DNA of 53,242 nucleotides from Gammaproteobacteria bacterium (GTDB lineage: Bacteria; Pseudomonadota; Gammaproteobacteria; Nitrosococcales; Methylophagaceae), in contig JARGFJ010000015.1 of NCBI GenBank assembly GCA_029210875.1, positions 1-53,242 on the forward strand, written 5' to 3'. The notes beneath the pieces were generated by a model that did no database searches, was not told where the DNA came from, and saw only the letters and a program-made list of their open reading frames with translations. This document shows, piece after piece, positions 49,718 to 53,242 of this stretch. The translations under genes and the position numbers were made by a program. Within the stretch, counting starts at the first letter, position 1, and each line of letters begins with the position of its first letter.

Positions 49718-50515
49718 TTATATCTCTTTTTGCAGAGTAAAAGTTTGATTTTTGCTATCAACAATATCGGCCTTTAAAACGCCATTGACGTTTGGTGTGA
49801 ATGTAAAGCGAATACTAGGGTCTTCACTGATGGAAATACCGGCATCAACATTAATCAATGATCTATCGTTATAACTAATGTTTATGTTTTTTACGTAATG
49901 GGCAGGAATGTAGCGACGACTCGCTTGATCAAACTGCAAACCGTTATAGTTTGGGTGACTGACGATAACTTGTGCTTGAACAGGCTCACCGACAGTGGGT
50001 GTACGCATACGAATCTGCATCTTACCTAATCGTGCCAGAGCTGCCGTTGCGTCTTTACCCGCCGGTGCACTACAACCACCTGACGCTTTTACAAAGCGTG
50101 ACACCATATGCAAGGATCCATCATTCATTTCAGCAATAGCACGAACATCAGTATATTGATCAACACGCATACGAGTTGATATATCAATCAAACCCAGGTC
50201 GGGTGATAAATGAAAATTAGCAGAATAGGGTTCAGGATTATTATCAATGATGATGTGAATATTCTTGATGTATTTATCAGGTGTTTGTGCCACTAAAGAT
50301 TTAACCGTAATAGGTACGATCGCTGCATCTTCTGCTCGTTTTGGTGCTTCAATAACCAATAAGTCATTAGCATTTTCGCGCACAGGCTTATCACCAAAAT
50401 AGGCAACTTTTAATGTAGGCCATAATGCTTCTTTGGGCGTAGCTGCCTGAGCCGGCAGTCCAAATAACATCAGCGTAAAACTGATCAACATTAGATTAAT
50501 AACTGATTTGAACAT
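49718..50515 (-). CDS. quinoprotein dehydrogenase-associated SoxYZ-like carrier
   Basis: The 265-aa secreted protein has a signal peptide (hydrophobic start MFKSVINLMLISFTLMLF, cleavage after QAA). It fuses a SoxY-like domain (about 25-135) with a SoxZ-like domain (about 160-265). GGCSAP near residue 143 supplies the only obvious Cys. I chose the ATG at 50515 because GGAGA lies just upstream; an in-frame ATG at 50560 would add 15 residues and overlap the preceding gene. The group is usually found with PQQ dehydrogenases. It follows the metallohydrolase gene by 35 bases. Confidence 0.85.
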   Translation of the reverse strand: MFKSVINLMLISFTLMLFGLPAQAATPKEALWPTLKVAYFGDKPVRENANDLLVIEAPKRAEDAAIVPITVKSLVAQTPDKYIKNIHIIIDNNPEPYSANFHLSPDLGLIDISTRMRVDQYTDVRAIAEMNDGSLHMVSRFVKASGGCSAPAGKDATAALARLGKMQIRMRTPTVGEPVQAQVIVSHPNYNGLQFDQASRRYIPAHYVKNINISYNDRSLINVDAGISISEDPSIRFTFTPNVNGVLKADIVDSKNQTFTLQKEI

Positions 50516-50550
50516 TCTTCTCTCCATAAACACAGGTACTTTAATTATTT

Positions 50551-51477
50551 TTATTCCCATTCGAGCTCAACAAATGAGGCGGTTATATTGCGACGATGAT
50601 AGTGTTCAAAAAGTTCCCAGTGCGATGTTTCGCTTAAGCCTACGGACTGAGTCGCTTGATCAATTGTGCCTAAATTGGCAATTATCGAACGTATTTGATC
50701 TCGCATTAAACTAAAATAGTGCAGTTGATTATTGATTGCTACCTGCCAGTCGGAATGTGCTGGGCTACCATGACCTGGAATAACGCAATTAAGATCGAGA
50801 GACAGCATGTCATACATCACCTTTATCCAGCCATTGATACTGCCATCCATAACAGGTACACGTTCTATAAATAGCAAATCACCGGTCCATAATGTTTTAG
50901 TGAAATCGTCATAGACAGTCAAGTCATGATCGGTATGCGCTGTGCTGTGAGCTGTTAAGGTTAGTATTCTATTACCAAGATCGATGGTAATAGGTCTATT
51001 AGTCTCAACGATTTGAGTCGGAGATATAAACTCGGTTCCAGTGTAGGCCGATCCTAATATCTCCTTAAATGTTTGATCAAAATAGGTTTGTCTAGATTCC
51101 ATTGCTGCAGCAAGCTTACTGTGGCCAATGAAACTAGGATTGTCAGACTTAAAGGCGGCATTGCCAAAGGTATGATCAGGGTGGACATGAGTATTGATGA
51201 CATAACAAATAGGTAGATTGGTTCTATCTTTGATAGCGTGTCGAAGGTAGCTACCTTCAAGATAACTACCGCCACTATCGATAACGGCAACACAGTTATT
51301 GCCAACAACAAAACTAACATTGGCAATGGCACCGATATTGTGTGCGGAAGCATCTTCATGCACGCCTTGGTGATAATAGATCCCTTGGCCTAACTCACTG
51401 ATTATATAGTCAGTTGCGCCAAAGCTAATCTTTATCGATAAGACTGTTAAAAGCAATACACCCAAAAATCGTTTCAT
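50551..51477 (-). CDS. quinoprotein relay-type zinc metallohydrolase (MBL fold)
   Basis: The 308-aa protein has a signal peptide (about 1-21) and a metallo-beta-lactamase fold. The zinc motif is THVHPDHTFG (about residues 95-104), with HSTAHTDHDL and the last ligand in VIPGHGSP. It lies just upstream of the SoxYZ-like gene; the two occur together in the quinoprotein relay context. A periplasmic role in sulfur or PQQ-dehydrogenase electron handling is inferred; the reaction is unknown. Confidence 0.88.
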   Translation of the reverse strand: MKRFLGVLLLTVLSIKISFGATDYIISELGQGIYYHQGVHEDASAHNIGAIANVSFVVGNNCVAVIDSGGSYLEGSYLRHAIKDRTNLPICYVINTHVHPDHTFGNAAFKSDNPSFIGHSKLAAAMESRQTYFDQTFKEILGSAYTGTEFISPTQIVETNRPITIDLGNRILTLTAHSTAHTDHDLTVYDDFTKTLWTGDLLFIERVPVMDGSINGWIKVMYDMLSLDLNCVIPGHGSPAHSDWQVAINNQLHYFSLMRDQIRSIIANLGTIDQATQSVGLSETSHWELFEHYHRRNITASFVELEWE

Positions 51478-51566
51478 CTTGAATTATCCAAAGTTATTTC
51501 GACCAATGTAACTGATACAATATCCCACTTTTATACCCTAATATCTACAGCGTGAGAGATTTATCT

Positions 51567-52973
51567 ATGACCATTCGTACTCGATTTGCACCTAGCCCTA
51601 CAGGATACCTACATGTTGGCGGAGCGAGAACCGCACTGTTTTCTTGGTTGTATGCTCGTAAACACGGTGGCCGCTTTGTATTACGTATTGAAGATACTGA
51701 TTTAGAACGTTCGTCTATTGAATCAGTCAATGCCATATTAGAAGGCATGACCTGGTTGGGTTTGGATTATGACGAAGGTCCTTTTTACCAAACTCAGCGT
51801 TTTGATAGATACGAGGAAGTCATTGCTCAACTATTAGAACAAGGTGATGCCTATTATTGCTATTGTTCAAAACAAGAGCTTGAAGACATGCGTGAACAAC
51901 AACGCGCAAACAAAGAAAAGCCTCGTTATGATGGACGTTGCCGACATCGCACGGCACCGATTGAAGGCGTGCAACCCGTTATTAGATTTAGGAACCCAAC
52001 GCAAGGCAGTGTTATTGTCCATGACGTAGTTAAAGGTAATGTTGAATTTAAAAATACGGAATTAGATGATTTGATCATCGCCAGACCAGATGGTTCACCT
52101 ACATATAATCTCACTGTAGTTGTTGATGATTTGGATATGGGTATGACTCATGTTATTCGCGGTGATGACCATCTTAATAATTCACCAAGGCAAATTAATA
52201 TATTTAAAGCCTTGGGGGCAGAGCCACCTGTATTTGCACATGTACCTATGATTTTAGGCGATGATGGTGCGCGTTTATCAAAACGACATGGCGCAGTTAG
52301 TGTCATGAGTTATCGGGATCAAGGTTATTTACCTGAAGCGCTATTGAACTATTTAGTAAGATTAGGTTGGTCGCATGGTGATCAGGAAATTTTCACACTT
52401 GATGAAATGATCAGTCATTTTGATATCGAAAATGTTAATCGAGCCGCATCTAGCTTTAATACAGATAAGTTACTTTGGCTTAATCAGCAGTATATAAAGA
52501 ATAGTGCGCCAGACCACATAGCACATCATCTCAGTTGGCATATGGGGCAATTGGATATCGATCCTACCCAGGGACCTGAGTTATCTAAAGTCGTTGCCTT
52601 GCAGCAAGAGCGGGCAAAAACATTAGTTGAGATGGCAACCAACAGTACATATTTTTATCAAGACGTAACTTCATATGATGAAAAAGCAGCACGTAAAAAC
52701 CTGACTATTGAAAGTATCGATGTTTTACAAGACATGTCAGAACGATTAGCTGCAATTTCTGAATGGAAGGCAGAATTGATTCATGCAGAAATCAAGACAT
52801 GTTCTGAGGTTCGTGAGCTAGGAATGGGAAAAATTGCCCAACCGATACGTGTTGCGATTACAGGAAATACAATTTCACCACCACTTGATCTGACACTTGA
52901 ATTGTTCGGATCTGAGCGCACTATCAGCGCGATCAGGCGTGCAATTGACTGGATCAAAGATCATGCCGAATAA
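51567..52973 (+). CDS. gltX: glutamyl-tRNA synthetase
   Basis: The 468-aa class I synthetase has the HIGH-type signature [15 protein letters not shown] near the N-terminus and the KMSKS-type RLSKRHG near residue 240. A C-terminal anticodon-binding domain follows. I chose the ATG at 51567 after GAGAG; a GTG at 51552 is in frame and would add five residues. It is preceded by the divergent metallohydrolase gene. Confidence 0.96.
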   Translation: MTIRTRFAPSPTGYLHVGGARTALFSWLYARKHGGRFVLRIEDTDLERSSIESVNAILEGMTWLGLDYDEGPFYQTQRFDRYEEVIAQLLEQGDAYYCYCSKQELEDMREQQRANKEKPRYDGRCRHRTAPIEGVQPVIRFRNPTQGSVIVHDVVKGNVEFKNTELDDLIIARPDGSPTYNLTVVVDDLDMGMTHVIRGDDHLNNSPRQINIFKALGAEPPVFAHVPMILGDDGARLSKRHGAVSVMSYRDQGYLPEALLNYLVRLGWSHGDQEIFTLDEMISHFDIENVNRAASSFNTDKLLWLNQQYIKNSAPDHIAHHLSWHMGQLDIDPTQGPELSKVVALQQERAKTLVEMATNSTYFYQDVTSYDEKAARKNLTIESIDVLQDMSERLAAISEWKAELIHAEIKTCSEVRELGMGKIAQPIRVAITGNTISPPLDLTLELFGSERTISAIRRAIDWIKDHAE

Positions 52974-53165
52974 TATTTTAATAACTAAATTGTTATTTTT
53001 TTCAGCAAGTTATGGTTTCGGGAATTTTTTCCCAAAAAAAGTAGTGAAAAAACTTGGACATATGCTTGACTCTGTTTTTTAGTGGGGATAAGGTTTGCAA
53101 ACGCATGAGGTTCAAGTCGAACAAATTCGTGTCGTAAATAACTATAAGCAATAGAGGAAAACTTT

Positions 53166-53242
53166 ATGAAGCTGAAAACTCTTTCAATCGCAATGATGTC
53201 ATTAGCTGTTACTGGTGTAGCGGTAGCTGATGAACTTGCGAC
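53166..53242 (+). CDS. secreted protein, start only (cut by window edge)
   Basis: Only the first 25 codons are visible: MKLKTLSIAMMSLAVTGVAV, then ADELA. This is a clear Sec signal peptide with an AxA-type cleavage site (VAVA-DE). AGAGGAAAA lies upstream of the ATG. The 192-base gap before it may carry its promoter. Given the quinoprotein-associated genes nearby, a periplasmic PQQ alcohol dehydrogenase is possible, but the visible part cannot show it. Confidence 0.75.
   Translation, partial: MKLKTLSIAMMSLAVTGVAVADELA

Overview
The window looks like a chromosome segment of a marine methylotrophic gammaproteobacterium, most plausibly Methylophaga or a close relative. This is inferred from gene content, not from a database search. 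Supporting evidence is a tetrahydromethanopterin (H4MPT) C1-transfer operon (mtdA, beta-RFAP synthase-like, mtdB, ATP-grasp), a SoxYZ-like carrier and zinc metallohydrolase of the quinoprotein dehydrogenase type, squalene synthesis genes hpnD/hpnE, and moderately AT-rich gammaproteobacterial housekeeping genes.

Layout. (1) 1-10476 is an accessory island with tightly coupled genes: a 3' stub of an RTX gene cut by the window edge, a small membrane protein, a 546-aa lipase ending in a short RTX stub, a second small membrane protein related to the first, and a 2465-aa lipase with many RTX calcium-binding repeats. (2) 10477-10984 holds no convincing gene but has a solo copy of a repeat end. (3) 10985-15833, plus strand: crcB-DUF190, serS, an M50 protease, trpS, rluB. 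(4) 15849-16058 is a non-coding nested inverted-repeat element. (5) 16094-21701, minus strand: diguanylate cyclase, lipoprotein-yciK pair, and ispB-ferredoxin-hpnD-hpnE. (6) 21871-27557: rplU-rpmA, obgE-proB, rpsT (minus), xthA-ampG. (7) 27639-37506: ppnN, ssb and an MFS transporter (minus); uvrA-CYTH (plus); gshB-apbE-tonB (minus). (8) 37676-44093, plus: glyQ-glyS-gmhB-plsC and a FimX-like protein. (9) 44157-51477, mostly minus: htpX, the C1 operon, a small secreted cysteine protein (plus), and the quinoprotein-associated pair. (10) gltX, then the start of a secreted protein cut by the window edge.

Most promising for something new is the 1-10476 array. Two divergent lipase domains each lie directly downstream of a small membrane protein with a conserved Cys and a DGGV-IYQ motif. 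The lipases share near-identical DNA just after the lipase domain, and the upstream copies lack the C-terminal secretion region. This fits a toxin/immunity-like system in which a variable N-terminal enzyme domain can be exchanged onto a common C-terminal RTX carrier. That interpretation is inference. Other points: a GmhB-like protein lacking two catalytic Asp residues, a FimX-like protein with degenerate GGDEF and EAL sites, and a 19-bp tandem duplication that alters the end of the beta-RFAP synthase-like gene.
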